This document shows positions 23,091-36,266 of a stretch of DNA of 47,724 nucleotides, in pieces. A program made the translations under genes and the position numbers. Position 1 is the first letter of the stretch, and every line of letters begins with the position of its first letter. The DNA comes from Phallusia fumigata (taxonomy: Eukaryota > Chordata > Ascidiacea > Phlebobranchia > Ascidiidae): positions 1-47,724 of the forward strand of contig QXVZ01026252.1 of the NCBI GenBank assembly GCA_008931825.1, written 5' to 3'. The notes under the pieces were generated by a model that was not told the origin of the DNA, did not search any database, and saw only the letters and a list, made by a program, of their open reading frames with translations.

Positions 23091-26000
23091 GTCACAGGTG
23101 GATTTTGATTATTTCTATCTTCAAATATCTGATCAAATATTTACTAATATTCACAAATTATTCACAAACAAATCCCGCCTCAAGAGTTGTTTGGAAATAA
23201 CGTAAAAAATCAAGGTGCAAGTCATGTTCCTAAGTCATTAGAATACACAACAGCAAGTGAACCAACATATTGCTTATTTTAAGCTACATTAAATTAATTA
23301 CGTGAAGGTTGATAACAAGTGCGAAAAGTTGTGAAAAATCCGTTTACGTGTTTGGGGTTGAACACGTTTCTTTGCACTGTAAACAAGTTACTCAATCGTA
23401 ATTCCCACTCCTCGAATTCAGAGGGGAAGAGAAATCGGAAACAAAACAAAACAACTTTTGCGTCCCGGGTTGAAAATGACACGACATGTTGGAGAAAAGG
23501 AAGCACAAGACGAGATGGGTGTTTGATCGAGAAAAATTGCGAATTCAATGATTTGTCGTCATGCATATTTTGACAGTCAGCTTTTTTTACGTGGCTAGGT
23601 TTTAGTTATTGTTGGAGGTTATAAGACGAGTTCTTACAATTTTCGCAAAGCAACATTACTTACCTATGGTATGTTAATTACTTACGCAGTACAATTAATG
23701 AAGAAAATTGTCAAATATGCTTTGATTCAGCTACTGTAGCAAACTCGTATATCAGGTAATTCATAAATGTTTTCTAAAAAACGTTAAAAAAAAGTGTAAG
23801 AAAAATGTTGGGAATATAGTTTAAATTTAAAAGTCCGACGTCCTTTTAAATTTAAGACTTTCGTCTGCATGATGCTATCTTTATTGCTCAATTAAGATAT
23901 TTCCTGTAATCAGTCAAAGCTTCACAGCGTTTAAAAACGCCGAAAGGCGCAGGTTTACCAATTCTAGTTTGTTGTGCATGTTTAGAAAAGTAAGTATGCA
24001 TACCATAAAGTGAAGAAAGACAACAGAGATCCCCATACTTAAACGTTTTAGAGTTTTTTTGCTTGTCGTACAACAACTGCTTAGTTTTAAACAAATCCTT
24101 TTTGTATGCAGGCATTTTGAAAAATATTTTGACAGTTTTCATAATTATGAATGGTAAAACTGGACACAACAATGATAACTTCATGTCCCTTCCTCTACAT
24201 TCACCTCTACACCAGCAAGTAGCGGTGGTTGGTGACGGTACCACTTTAATCGAAGCAGCAAGAAAAATCGCCGACCGCAACAAAAAAAGAGAAGTATAAA
24301 GGGTTTTATTACATGCTTTTAACAACTAATCGTATTAAATGCCGTGATAGTTAAAGAAGGACATTATTATGTTTGGGAAAATGGTCATAACATACACAAA
24401 AAACGTATTGTGTTGCAATATGCAAAAACAAATACGATCTCCCTTTTTAGATGTTTTATTTGGATTTATTTGGGGGCAATGTAGTGTGATCTTTTCACAA
24501 CAAGGTGGCTCACGTGCACTTCGTTTCTACATTAGCTTTAAACAATCAACTTTTATATGATTGAGCACTGACTTACAATTAGTAAACCTTCTCACAGGAT
24601 TGGGATGAGTCATTTCTAGTTGGAGATGTTGGTCTGGTTTTGGATCAATATAAAAGGTGGAAAAGAGAACTTCCTCGAGTTGAAGTGTTTTACGCTGTAA
24701 AGGCAAACGCTCTACGCCCTGTTGTTAACACTTTGGCTGCATTGGGATGTGGATTCGACTGCGCCAGTAAGGTAAAAAAAAAGGTAAAATTTGTCGAACA
24801 AGTTCATTGGTAATAACATGTTAATTTTGGTAGAATGAGTTATCCTTGATACTGGATTTGGGTGTGAGGCCAGAAAAAATCATCTACGCCCACACCTGTA
24901 AAATGGCGTCTCATCTGTGCTATGCACGTGACCGTGACGTCACCACTATGACGTTTGACAACGAAGAGGAGCTACTGAAAATCAAACGACTCTTTCCACA
25001 AGCACGGTTTGGACATATCATTTTAACAGATTTTGTAATGTTGAAAACATATCAGTGAAATTAAAGGTACAACATTAATTCCCTTAAAGTGGTAGCCATT
25101 AAAAATCATTTGGCAAACAGTTTTTTTAAACACACATTTTTTGGCTATGTTAAAGATACATGTTAAAATCTGTAGGGGTACTGTAAATAAGTATAACGCA
25201 ATACACGTTTTTATTTAATTTTTCGCAGTGTATGTTTTTGAGACTTTAGCTACCCGAAACTTGGGTATGCTAAAACAAATTGCTAACAACAATGACCCTA
25301 TCAAAAAGTACTCTTTGCCATTTGTTTGATAACTCAATCACTATCGGGGTAACTGCCGTGACTGTGGGTCAAACAAAACAAACAACCAGTCAATTTTTAT
25401 TATTGTTTTGTAAGGCTTGTTCTTCGCATCAAAACCGAAGACAATCAAGCTCGGACTTTGTCTGGAGATAAGTTTGGTGCCTCGACTGAATATGCGCAAA
25501 CGCTGATTACAAAGGCCAAGGATTTAAATCTGGACGTGGTTGGAATCAGGTGAATTCTTCATGACATGCAACAGTTTTGCAAAAAATTACTACACACTTT
25601 TGCGATTATAGTTATTGCTAAAATAATTACACATCGGTCAGTTTAATGTCTTTTTCAAGAACTATTATAACGACTGCTCTTTTTAAAAGTATGTTTAAAG
25701 CAGAAAGAACTTTTTCAAACAGTTTTCACGTCGGTAACCGCTGCCCCAACCCGCAAACATTTAAAAAAGCAATACAAGATTCAAACATGCTGTTCAACTT
25801 TGGTCGGGAAAACGGATTTCAATTCAAAGTGTTGGACATCGGTGGAGGATTTCCCGGTTCTGAGGAAGCTGATGAAGTTGTTTCCTTCGAATCGGTGAAG
25901 TTTTGTTGTTTGCTTTGCTTAGTTAGTGTATGACCTGAATGAAATCATAATTTCATGCGATGTTATTATTTGTTTGATACTTTGTTGTCGCAGATGACAA

Positions 26001-27400
26001 CGGTAATCCGCGAGGCTCTGGCAGAATACTTTCCTGTGCAAAGCGGTGTGAAAATAATCGCCGAACCCGGGAAATTTTTTCCAGGGAAAGCTTTTGCGCT
26101 TGCCACTTGCGTTCACTCCAAGAAAAAGGCCAACGGTAGGTAAAACAATATCAGGATCAAAAATATAAAAAAAGGTTGTATTTTCGAAAATATGTTTTTC
26201 GGGTAACGCCGTAGCCCAAAGTGCGTTGTTGAATGTGAAAAACCCGAATGTTGTTCACGTTTAGATCGGAATGGTCAATGAAACAAGAATTTCAAGCACT
26301 TTGTATATTTGTGTCGTGTGCAACTAATTCACTTTTCGCACGTTTGTGGAAACCATTAATTTTACAATGACGCCATGAGTTCTGCCTCAATTAAACAAAT
26401 CACAGTAAAGGCGGCAACAATGTGAGATATGGCCCGAACAGTTTTGCTGATTTTTGCACATCCACAGGTCGAGTGTCGTACCATGTTCCTGAAAGCATAT
26501 GCATGAGTTTCCTCGAAGTGTTCATGGAAAACGCAAAAGTGCAGCCCGTTCCTCTAAAGGTTATTTAAAACTGCTAAAGACTGCGTTTAAAATATTTAAA
26601 CATAACCAGAATAACAACCAATGGTAAAATTTTTTACACGTAAGCAAATAGTTTTTGAATAGAGAAAATAATGCAAACTATGATTTCTGAGCAGAAGGTC
26701 GATGACAAAGCTCTTAAACCGACTACAGTGTATGGCATATCCTGTACGGGAATAGACATCATAGCTAAAGACACAAGCATGGTTGAAATCAACATTGGTG
26801 ACTGGATGTTTTGGAAAGGTGAGTTATTGTCAGTAATGTAAAATGATATGCCTGTTTGGTGCACGTAACGTGTAAAAACTGCAAAATGATTTTCTTTGAA
26901 CGTTACAGATTTGGGTGGCTATTTGGCGATGAAAAAGATTGGTTTTAACGGCTTCACAACTTACAAAGCGTGTTATTTTATTACAGAGTCAAAGTTGTAA
27001 GTGCTGCAGTTTTTGGTAAAATTACAATCAGTCAGAAAACTAACTTTAACAAGCGCATGTTTTGCTTTATTAAGCTTGTTAGTCCTACAGTTTAAAACCT
27101 TAAACTTTTGGGGTTGTATCTTGATTTTTGTGTGACAGAGAGGAACTGTGCAGCGTATGCACGGATCTTGGATTTCTATCACCAACCCGAAGTTCGATAT
27201 AAATAGAATCACAGGAAACATTGCTGCACGTTTTGGTGATTCCAGAGTCTTCCATCGGCTTATATTGTTTGTTAAAATAAAATATCATCTTGGCTATACG
27301 CAATTAAAATCTTTAATATCATGTGATCATGTTCATCTTGCCATGTAATCGTCGTGTTGAACTGTGTAGTGCCACTTTGTTACCCACCATAACTGAAAAA
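23090..27400. repeat. ODC-like tandem duplication, copy 2 block
   Basis: Counterpart of the copy 1 block. The upstream part is interrupted by two insertions relative to copy 1 (about 23345-23583 and 23640-23920). The gene body is colinear. Confidence 0.88.
24147..27202 (+). CDS. Ornithine-decarboxylase-like PLP enzyme, copy 2
   Basis: Ten exons: 24147-24293, 24598-24771, 24834-25006, 25415-25549, 25723-25894, 25994-26135, 26468-26559, 26695-26818, 26909-26996, 27139-27202; 436 aa, with the same intron phases as copy 1. It keeps FYAVKAN, GFDCASKNE, LVLRI, DIGGGFPGSEE, the Cys360 equivalent in SCTGID and GGYS. It shares the loss of Tyr323 (Cys) and Asp361 (Thr), and has Glu at Asp332. Two more PLP-phosphate contacts have changed only here: EPGR is EPGK (Arg277 to Lys), and HVGS is HVGNR (Ser200 to Asn). 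It is an intact reading frame with no stops, so it looks maintained, but its enzyme activity is more doubtful than that of copy 1. Expression and substrate are unknown. Confidence 0.9.
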
Positions 27401-28007
27401 AATCTACTTTCACCTGTTTGCAATATTACTGAATATATTGTACACCATAACATACTTGAAACCGCAAACAACTTTTACTTATAGGAGGAAATCTTATGTC
27501 AATAAAAACGGTTCCAGCAGGTGCATTTTTCTGGGTCCGGAAGCCACAGAGACCCCATAACCGAATGAGCGTTTTAAAGGAAGTGTTCACATCTATTAAA
27601 TACCGGTTTATTTTACCACATAATTTTTTATGTGATTACTAAATAGGCATTTGTCAAAGTAAAATGGTCAAACAAATCATTAAAAACTCTGAAATTTTAT
27701 TTTTCTTTCCAAATAAGTGTTGCAAGTATTAGAGATACCAAATCAGTTTGTGTCGCCTTGAAATATTTTTGTAGGCCCCGGTGAAGAGACTCGATCACTG
27801 CTGATCAACTTACAATAGACAACAGACTAACAATTATTCAACTTTGACGTGTAGAGCGTCTATCACAAACTTCTACAAATGCACACGATGTAATTGTATT
27901 TAGCATGTCAGTATCATTGTCATAAACCAGACCATCGACGAAGTGCCCAAAAAGCGACTTGCGTGACATGGCGTTAGGTATAAGTAGGTGGTAGGTCGCA
28001 ATTAGGG

Positions 28008-28085
28008 GCACATGATTCAGCATTGGCACGGGCGTAGCCATTCACTGCTGGCCAGCAAATCAAAGAAAGGATTGTAGACTTTGAT
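28008..28085. repeat. Dispersed repeat, copy 1
   Basis: The motif series atgattcagcattggcacg, cactgctg, agcaa, ttgtagactttga recurs at 29205-29275 (atgactcagcattgtcacg..) and, in worn form, at about 37960-38035. Type unknown. Confidence 0.5.
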
Positions 28086-28342
28086 CAGAAAATAACCAAG
28101 CATACGAAACTTTCAAGCGGATCGCTCTAAAAGAGTCAGCCAATAAAGTGGTTAGCCACTATCAAAAAGAATATAGAGAAGCAAACCTTGGGCAGCCGCC
28201 CCGTATGACATGAAAGAAAAAACTGATGCAATGGTTTCCAAATAAGGGTGTTCGATAACAATGATGTCATAGTTAAAACAGGTGGGGTATCGTTACGAGT
28301 CTAAATGTTGAATTTATGAAAGGGAGACCGGGCGATATGTAA

Positions 28343-28539
28343 AGTATTACAAAGGGTAATTCTTATCAAATATATACTGGCCCAAATAGTTTTTAAAAGC
28401 GACAAACTCAAACGTTTCGGCAACGACTCACGCCATCATCAGTGATAAATAAAGCATGTCGCTTTTAAGAACTATTTGAACCAGTATATTTTTGATGAGA
28501 ATTATGAATAGATCCGTGTTTAGTATTACAAAGGGTAAT
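28343..28539. mobile_element. Foldback element with 46-nt inverted arms
   Basis: The arms at 28359-28404 and 28459-28504 pair at 41 of 46 positions around a loop of about 54 bases. An exact 18-base direct repeat (agtattacaaagggtaat) flanks the structure at 28343-28360 and 28522-28539. The loop, on the minus strand, holds ctgatga, a GGC/GCC hairpin and gaaac, an order reminiscent of a hammerhead ribozyme core. No coding capacity. Probably a non-autonomous retroelement or MITE. Confidence 0.65.
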
Positions 28540-29204
28540 AAAATGCGAAAATACCAAAATAACCATAAACAAATACAGACATAACCATCGAAAGGCGCTT
28601 CCGTTGGGCAATGGTCGACAACAGTGGGCCGCATAGCACTTTTTAGTGGGGGCCGCGCAAACTTTATTTATGTGGGTCGCGTACGTGGTATATGTGAGTT
28701 GGACGTGGTGTCGGGGCTAAAACGTTGATCGTATTGTACCTCCTGTGAACGTGTATTATTTGATACAAACCGTTATGTAACAATACATTGTGACGGAACC
28801 ACAACGTCAAGAACACATAAATAGTAAAATAATGTGTACTCGACATTAATTTATTTGGCGAAAGGAATGTGGTTTCACACACAAAACAGATTTGTTAATG
28901 TAAAGAGACTTTTCAAATGTCTCAGTTAACACGTATTAGCTTGCAGGCCACATAATCTATCTGCGTGGCCTTCGGTTAAGATCTAATCAAGAATTTGGGC
29001 CTTCGTAATAAAAGTATGCCGACCACGGATTTAAACTGTCCCGCCTAAAATGTAAAATGCGTACATTGGAGAAAAACTGCGCCCTAGCTTCATTCGTACT
29101 GCCTTTCAACAGTTCTATGGGAAAACATTCCTTCAGTTTAGCACCTGACCTTGTTAGCTGATGACTTGGCGCTGGCGATATGTAGGTAAAAGTTCACAAG
29201 GTTT

Positions 29205-29275
29205 AATGACTCAGCATTGTCACGTGCGAAAACCGTCCACTGCTGAGCAACGAAGCCTGTGGACTTTGAGCAAGA
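29205..29275. repeat. Dispersed repeat, copy 2
   Basis: Diverged copy of 28008-28085, sharing the tcagcattg, cactgctgagcaa and gtggactttga motifs. Confidence 0.5.
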
Positions 29276-30023
29276 GGTGTATATTGGTGGCTGTTGTACG
29301 GTCCTTGTTCTACCGTCATCAAATACTAGACGTCTGTTCGGCTCCGGGCAACGAAAAAGCAAATAAAACCAGGGTAGACGACCCCGTAGCTCTAACGTAA
29401 CCCTTTGGAAAAAACGCAAACACTACCACGTTGATGTATGAAACACTTTTTCGACCAGAGCTCTGATGTAATACCAAGGGTGACAACGCTGATTTTGCGC
29501 TGATGTAATACCAAAAGTGTCGTAATCCCACATAAAGTGATTAATTATTTCTACTGGGAGGTTATATAGCGTAGAAAAGAATCCTGCTCCTTAAACGAAG
29601 TGTTGCCTTATGGAAAGTTTTTGGATACAAACTGCGTTGGTATAGGTTAGTGTGTCATATCTAGCTTCCAACAAGCGACCTTGATACATTGTAAGAATAT
29701 AGCAGAATATTGGGTATTAGACGAATCACTAATCAACAGATTAAGTTACGTAGACAATAAGCGCCTATAATTACTACATTTTTTTTATTCTTGTTTTTGA
29801 TTTTATTAGAGTCTTTCTCTTTGTGTCCAACATAACTGCAAAGTGGGCCTGATTAGAATTAAAGAACTAGGAACCTATAACTTTTGCCCATTCCAGTGAT
29901 TTATGCTGTATTAAACGAATTACAAAAAAATGAAAAGAATCAGTTTTATCCACAGTTCAATCAGGTTTTCAAACACACCAACAGTTTGAACACAATACCC
30001 AAAGCGATAATAAGTTAGTAGTG

Positions 30024-33000
30024 ATGCACACTAATCAGGCGTTTGTGATTGAAAAGGAAAATGGAATTTACCAGGAAACTGGAATCAGCAAGGTAAATTT
30101 GGTCTGCACTCCAACTACATCGAACAAACAGTAACAATCAATAACGTACATGTGTTATTTATTTGCCAACAGGAGACATTTTCCAACGTCGGCCAAGGAT
30201 TTTATAATTCCAGTGGGAGTTCAAGTAAGCGACAATAAATTTTCTCATTTTTAATTACGTACGGCACAGCTTTATCACACGCACAAGTCCTAGGGTAATC
30301 TGTCTGTGTAAATTAACCATTTTGTTGTAGTTTTGGATTGTAGGTTTAACTTTGGTTGTGAACACAGAAATGGGTGTCTAGGGCAAAAATGTAATAACCA
30401 CAATCGCAACAATTTTGTGGGACCACAAAACCCCGTCAATGCACAATTAGCTGAAACCCGGATGTTTATAAACTCAACCTTCCAATTTGTAGGTCATTTT
30501 TATTAGTGTTACAACAAACTAACGTCCAAACGTTGACGTTCAGATATATTTGAGCATAAGCAACGGGTGATGGAAGTGATTTATCACCAAGCGATCCAAA
30601 CTGTCTTTAGGGATGGGAGCATATACTTTCAACTTGATAAAATTAAGGCACTAAACACTTCTATTACATTATACCAGCAAACAACCTAACAGAAAATGGG
30701 AGCAATGTCTTCACTATCGACGACCACGTTTCGATGGAGCAACAAAAGCCGCAGAAAGTTCGATTGACTTGGAAAGATGTGAACGTCAAAGTTCCCGCGA
30801 AAACCAACCTTATCGGAAAACAAACTTCAGAAGAGAAGCAAATTCTAACGGGGGGTAAGGCTCTTACCGCAAATATTTTAAGAAGCAATTAAACGGCTTT
30901 CCAACGTTAACGGTTTGTTCCACACAAATTAGCAGAATAACGAAACTAGGTTGCCGCTTATCTGATAAATTGACAACGGCCCGATCAAACCCCAATACAA
31001 ACAAAAAACAAATTAAAGGTTATTTAACTTCTAAAAGCTTTAAATCTATCAATTTCTATAGTCACCGGATATGCAGAACCGGGCACATTGCTTGCGATCA
31101 TGGGATCGAGTGGGGCGGGAAAGTCGACCCTGTTAAACATTCTAACTTGGAGGAACCGACAAAACCTTTCCATAAACGGAGAAGTAAGTAAAGCTGTGTA
31201 GTTTGCACAAGCACTGTACACCACCAACTCTGTCTTCTGCGCAGATACTGGCGAATGGCGTGGCTCTGGGTCCCGACATAACAAACATTTCGGCTTACGT
31301 CCAACAGGATGATTTATTCATGGGAGAATTGACTGTAAAGGAGCACTTGATGTTTACCGTAAGATTTCTCTCAAATGCCTGGATTGCACCACTTCAATTA
31401 TACTTGCTTTTTATTACATAACCAGCCTCAAAATGTATATGTCGTCAACAAGGAATAACGACACCCACAAGAATATGTAACTCTAATAATGGCGTGGTAA
31501 AAAGAGAAACAACCTGAGTAGCATCGTTTTCTTCACAAAGTAAATTTGCACTGTCAATCTAACTTAATTTATGGCGTTAACAAACAAAGACATTTTATGA
31601 AAGTGTGGCAAGGGTTAAGGGTTTTCGATGGAAAGGCACTTCACATGTGCGATAACAAGACCACACAAATATTGCGTGATGTGGGTCCTATATCACAAAG
31701 AGTCAACTTTAGGCTCCTAAAAACTGCGGCATGACAAAAACGCTACAGTTCATAAACTCTTATTATTTCTTGTATTTCAAAATGCTTTTTTTTTCGGGAT
31801 AAGACGACTATAACTGTGGTATATTGAAAAAAATATTGGCTCATATTGAAAAAAATATATTGAAAAAAATATTAGCTTCATTCCATTTATGATTTTTTTG
31901 CAGGCCCGTCTTCGAATGGACGCTTCACTCTCGGACAGGGTAAAAAGTGCTCGTGTGCAGGAAGTGCTCGGACAGATGGGGCTGAAGAAGTGTGAAAATA
32001 CGAAGATCGGAACACCAGGAAAGACTAAGACGATTTCTGGCGGAGAAATGAAGCGACTAAGTTTTGCGGCGGAGGTGCTGGATCTAGTTTGTAGTCAAAC
32101 CAATCACCACAACATGCTATTATGATAACACAACCTTTTTTTAAATGTTACTCATTGGTCGACAGAATTATTTTTGAATTGTGTTGTCGGTTCTGAGAAC
32201 CTGTTGGTTGTAATTTTAACCGCATATTAGCCTATAAGTAGCCTACATTTTTTTTCTAATCATATGTTCTAATTCTATCAACAGCTTTTAAACAACCCCT
32301 CGATTTTCTTCTGTGACGAGCCGACATCGGGTTTGGATTCGTATCTTGCTAAGATAGTGGTGGAATGTATGCACACAGTATGCGCCCAAGGTAAACTAAA
32401 CTAAACCAACAAATAAATGGTTTAATTACGGCAGTGGTTTCCAACCTTTTTTCATACGTTTCTCTCTTCGCTTATTTTGGAACTTATCATTCCTCCCTAC
32501 TATGCAAGAAGTGATAAAAGTAATATTAAAAGGCTGGTCTACCTTTACAGTTCAAACGACAGTTAAAAAAGCTTTGTATAGGTTTCTGAAAAACCTCTTA
32601 CTAACACCACGCAATTTACTTAATTTTTTCTGCGCAAGGTATACTTAACTCAACCAAAAAATGAATTGAGTAGGAGCGGCAGTAAATGCAAACGATGTTT
32701 TTAATAAAATAAAACTGATTTTCCGAAACACTTTTACAAAAAAATACTAATTACACGAAACTTGATTATACGACATTTTCCCTTCGAAAATCTAATCATA
32801 ATGCTTCATCATTCCAGGTTGTACCGTTTTATGTACAATTCATCAACCTAGCTCCGAAGTGTTTGAAATTTTCGACCGCTTGTTATTGTTGTCTTTGGGT
32901 CGCGTTATTTATCATGGGGATACGAAACAGGCGGTGGAACATTATTCCAGGTAACTGTAACAGCAGTTTTAACAAAATAATGTCAAAAAATAATAATTTG

Positions 33001-36000
33001 CGATTGTTTACCATAAACTAATGCTATTTTATCAGATATTTTACATATATATCTTATTGTGCAGCGTTGGGTATCCATGTCCAGTGAACTACAACCCAGC
33101 AGATCACTACATCATGCAAGTTTCAGTTATTCCGGGAAAAGAACAAGAGTCAAAGTGCGCTAACAACGTTCTTATTTATTATGCTTATTAGAAATTCGGA
33201 TGTGTTGCACTTTATTGGTGGTTTAACAAAAGCGCACACAGGAGAAAATTATCAAGACAAACAGACACTAAAAACTTTTTTTGTTAGAAAGTTGTATACA
33301 AAAAATGATTTTGTTGCCAGTGGATGAAAGTTTCACAGAGTAAACCACGATACAAATTGAAAAGCCTGAACCACCTCAAGTTAAATTGGATTCGGTTGAA
33401 TGTTTTCGCACAACAGATTTTCAGTGTTTACATTTTTTCCTAAAACCATTCGTTGTTACATTGCAGAGAACAGATAGCGAAGTTCGCGGAAAAATACGAA
33501 CAATCAGCTTTCGCCCAGGACGTTGACAAGTTCATTAACACCACAACCCACGACAACCACGTTGGAGATGAGCTATTGGTAAAATTGTATTTACATTTTG
33601 CATGTCAGTTTCGACAAATTATAAACTGTATGTTGCCTGTGCAGCAGTCGCATACAACCCTAGAACAAATGTTAACACAGTAATATCATGAAAAGGTAAC
33701 CTTTGTTTTGGGTTTGTGTGGCCGCTACACTAAGTTTACTGTTTCATCGTTTTAAAGACTCACGTCACGCGAAAGAAGAACAAGCCACGATACAGGGTTG
33801 GATTTTTCGGGCAGTTTTACGCTTGCATGGTTCGAGCATTGAAAACCACATACAGAAACCCGCTTCTGTCTCAAGTCAAACTTGCTCAAACAATAGTAAG
33901 TATAACGAGTAACTGTCGCTATTTTGCTACACAAACTTTATTATGCCACTAAGTAGTGCGACAAGTTTAACTAGTTGCGCTTTGATATTATTAAGCTTTT
34001 ATCTTTATAAACCAAACCAAATCTAATCGATGCCAATTTTTTTTAGTAGACCCAAATAGTTTTTTTTAATGAAGCAATAATAAATAAACGGATTTTGGTA
34101 GTCGAAAGTAAAGCGTATACCCGAAAATCGCGTTTCAACAGCTATTTAACACTGTACACTTCATCACCATCGTAAGTTCAGTTAACTGATAATCCAAAAT
34201 GTTTTTGATGTTTTTTAGTTTGCCGGTGTAATCGTTGGATTGGTTTATCTTCGACCCTATGGTCAACCGTACAAAAGTTCTGAAGCTACCACAGTCGTCG
34301 GATCGCTCTTTCTAGTCATAACCAACATGACTTTCTCGAACGTCACGTCAGTTCTAAACGTACGTATTTAAGAAAAGGCTACATGAAATAAGGATTCTGT
34401 TTATGACCACGAAAACTTCTATTCCGCAGTCCTTTCCTACCGAAATTCCACTTTTCCGTCGCGAGCATTTCAGTGGCATGTACAGCACAGCGGTTTATTT
34501 CTTCAGCAAAAGTTTGGCGGAGTTTCCCACCTACGTTGTTCTCCCTCTGGTCTACTCAATAATCGTCTACTTCATGTTCGGTAAACACTTTTTTCAAACA
34601 TTTTTTTCAATAAGTTTTAAGTGATGGGGATGTGAACAGCAGTTGAAAAGCTAGAGTTAAAAATTTGAGGTGTTGCGAAACTTGCTGAGCACTGAACATC
34701 TAACTTTAAACACATTCTTATTCATTTCATGCTTTTTTCATCCGTAAATTTAATTTTTTTTTCAAGTAGAGTATTTTTAATGTGCCACCGATTAAATCTT
34801 TTAAACCGCAACTGAACAAAATTATTGTGAAAACCCTGGAGTCGAAATGACATTCAACTAAATTTGATCACCCAACCATCCTGACTTGACTGTTTTTTTA
34901 ATATTCCAGGTCTTTTCCCGTCAGCAACAAAGTTTTTCGTATTTTTCGGTTTGGTTGTTCTCCTCACAAACACTTGCATATCGTTCGGTTACATGGTGTC
35001 GTGTATGTCACCAAGTACAGCGGTAGCACTTGCTGTTGGCCCTGCTGTGCTAATGCCTCTGCTGCTGCTCGGTGGATTTTTCATTTCAAGCGAGTAAGTT
35101 CTCTGGACATTTGAAATGTAAAATTTTTAGCCTGTTTTACATGGATTAATAAATTGCTGTTTTAAAGCAAGCATTTTAGAAAACCACCCCCTTTCCTCAA
35201 ATTACTAGTTTTTAGTCCCGCCCGAAAGCCCAATGCAGCCCTGGACTGCATCAGTTACTCGTACCAACGCACGCACAACTCATTAGCGTTCACCAAAGTG
35301 GCCGCTATAAAGTGAACATTCAATAATTGTGTAGCATACGTTTTTTGCTAATCTAATTCCGACACATCATTAATGTACTGAAAGAGAACGTTTCGACGTA
35401 AGTAGATGATTAGCACTTTTACTTTGTTCCAGCAATATCCCTGTTTACCTGATTTGGCTGAAATACCTCTCCTGGTTTTTCTACACCAACGAACTCCTGA
35501 ACATCAACCAATGGGACAACGTAGGATACTTGGGTGAGAACGTAACTTTTTTCAAAAAGCGATCTTAACCACCATAGTTTAATATTTTCGTTTCTTAACA
35601 TTTGAATACACAACTCAAAGTGTATGTTTGCAGGTTGTCCGCAATACAAAAACCTTACAGCGGAAAGTATTACAAGCACAGTGGAGGACACAAGCATACC
35701 TTGTCTGTTCCAAGATGGCGAGGCTGTTTTGTTAAGTTTGGGATTCCATGATGTAACTTACAATTAGATTTAAAATAAATCTTAAGGAATATTTATAAAG
35801 ATGCACTTTAAAAACCTTACTTAGATATGTATGTCTGGTGCACACTAAATTTACAAGCAGGGTTGGGACGTATTTGATTCAAATTTAGTTTCATCCAAAC
35901 GATTTTGCCGCTATTAGATTTGATTCTTGTGAAACTCCTTAAGTAAAAAGTCCAAATGGCTTCCTTCGCTATAACGAATCGGTTCGTAAACGCCTTTTCA

Positions 36001-36266
36001 AAACAACGTAGGCTATAAAATATATGTTTAATTACATTTCTAATAAATCACACAGTCGCTTAAGTCCGAAACCTAAGCAAATAAAACTGGATACAGGAAC
36101 ATTTGTATCGTTTATATTTATTCCAACAGTGCTTTTGCTCACTTCGTAATTCTATTTCCAGGGGAATTTTGGTCGAGATATTGGTGTGATGATCGCACTG
36201 CTGGTCGGATTCCGAATGATCGGGCTCGCTGCCTTGTACTTCAGAGTACGAGAAAGCACAAGATGA
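30024..36266 (+). CDS. ABCG half-transporter (White/ABCG1-type), 17 exons
   Basis: Exons: 30024-30092, 30173-30224, 30678-30854, 31062-31183, 31245-31358, 31904-32074, 32285-32390, 32818-32950, 33065-33154, 33467-33578, 33758-33895, 34219-34359, 34430-34580, 34910-35093, 35433-35533, 35634-35752, 36162-36266; 694 aa, normal for ABCG. The nucleotide-binding domain comes first: Walker [11 protein letters not shown]-loop [19 protein letters not shown], signature [14 protein letters not shown], Walker [14 protein letters not shown] and H-loop [14 protein letters not shown]. The membrane domain follows with about six hydrophobic spans and the family motifs GGFFISS and [19 protein letters not shown]. 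An extracellular Cys-bearing loop (GCPQYKNLT) precedes the last span. ABCG proteins work as dimers exporting lipids, pigments or other small hydrophobic cargo; the cargo here is unknown. Donors after exons 6 and 9 (gtgctg, gtgcgc) are weak. Confidence 0.93.
32432..32520 (-). mobile_element. Non-autonomous hAT-like element in ABCG intron
   Basis: Begins cagtggtttccaacc. Its other part, read on the minus strand, is tagtagggaggaatga..aagttccaaaataagc, which closely matches elements in EDC4 introns at 41255 and 43380. Right end approximate. Confidence 0.55.

Larger units (their letters stand above)
27400..30023. other. Spacer between ODC-like copy 2 and ABCG
   Basis: No conserved exon was recognised. 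It holds the foldback element at 28343-28539 and two copies of a dispersed repeat (28008-28085 and 29205-29275). A short direct repeat (ctgatgtaataccaa) occurs at about 29463 and 29500. Confidence 0.5.

Noticed and set aside
28428-28882. Two minus-strand open frames of 68 and 72 codons beside the foldback element
   Set aside because: No motifs; they overlap the repeat and low-complexity spacer.
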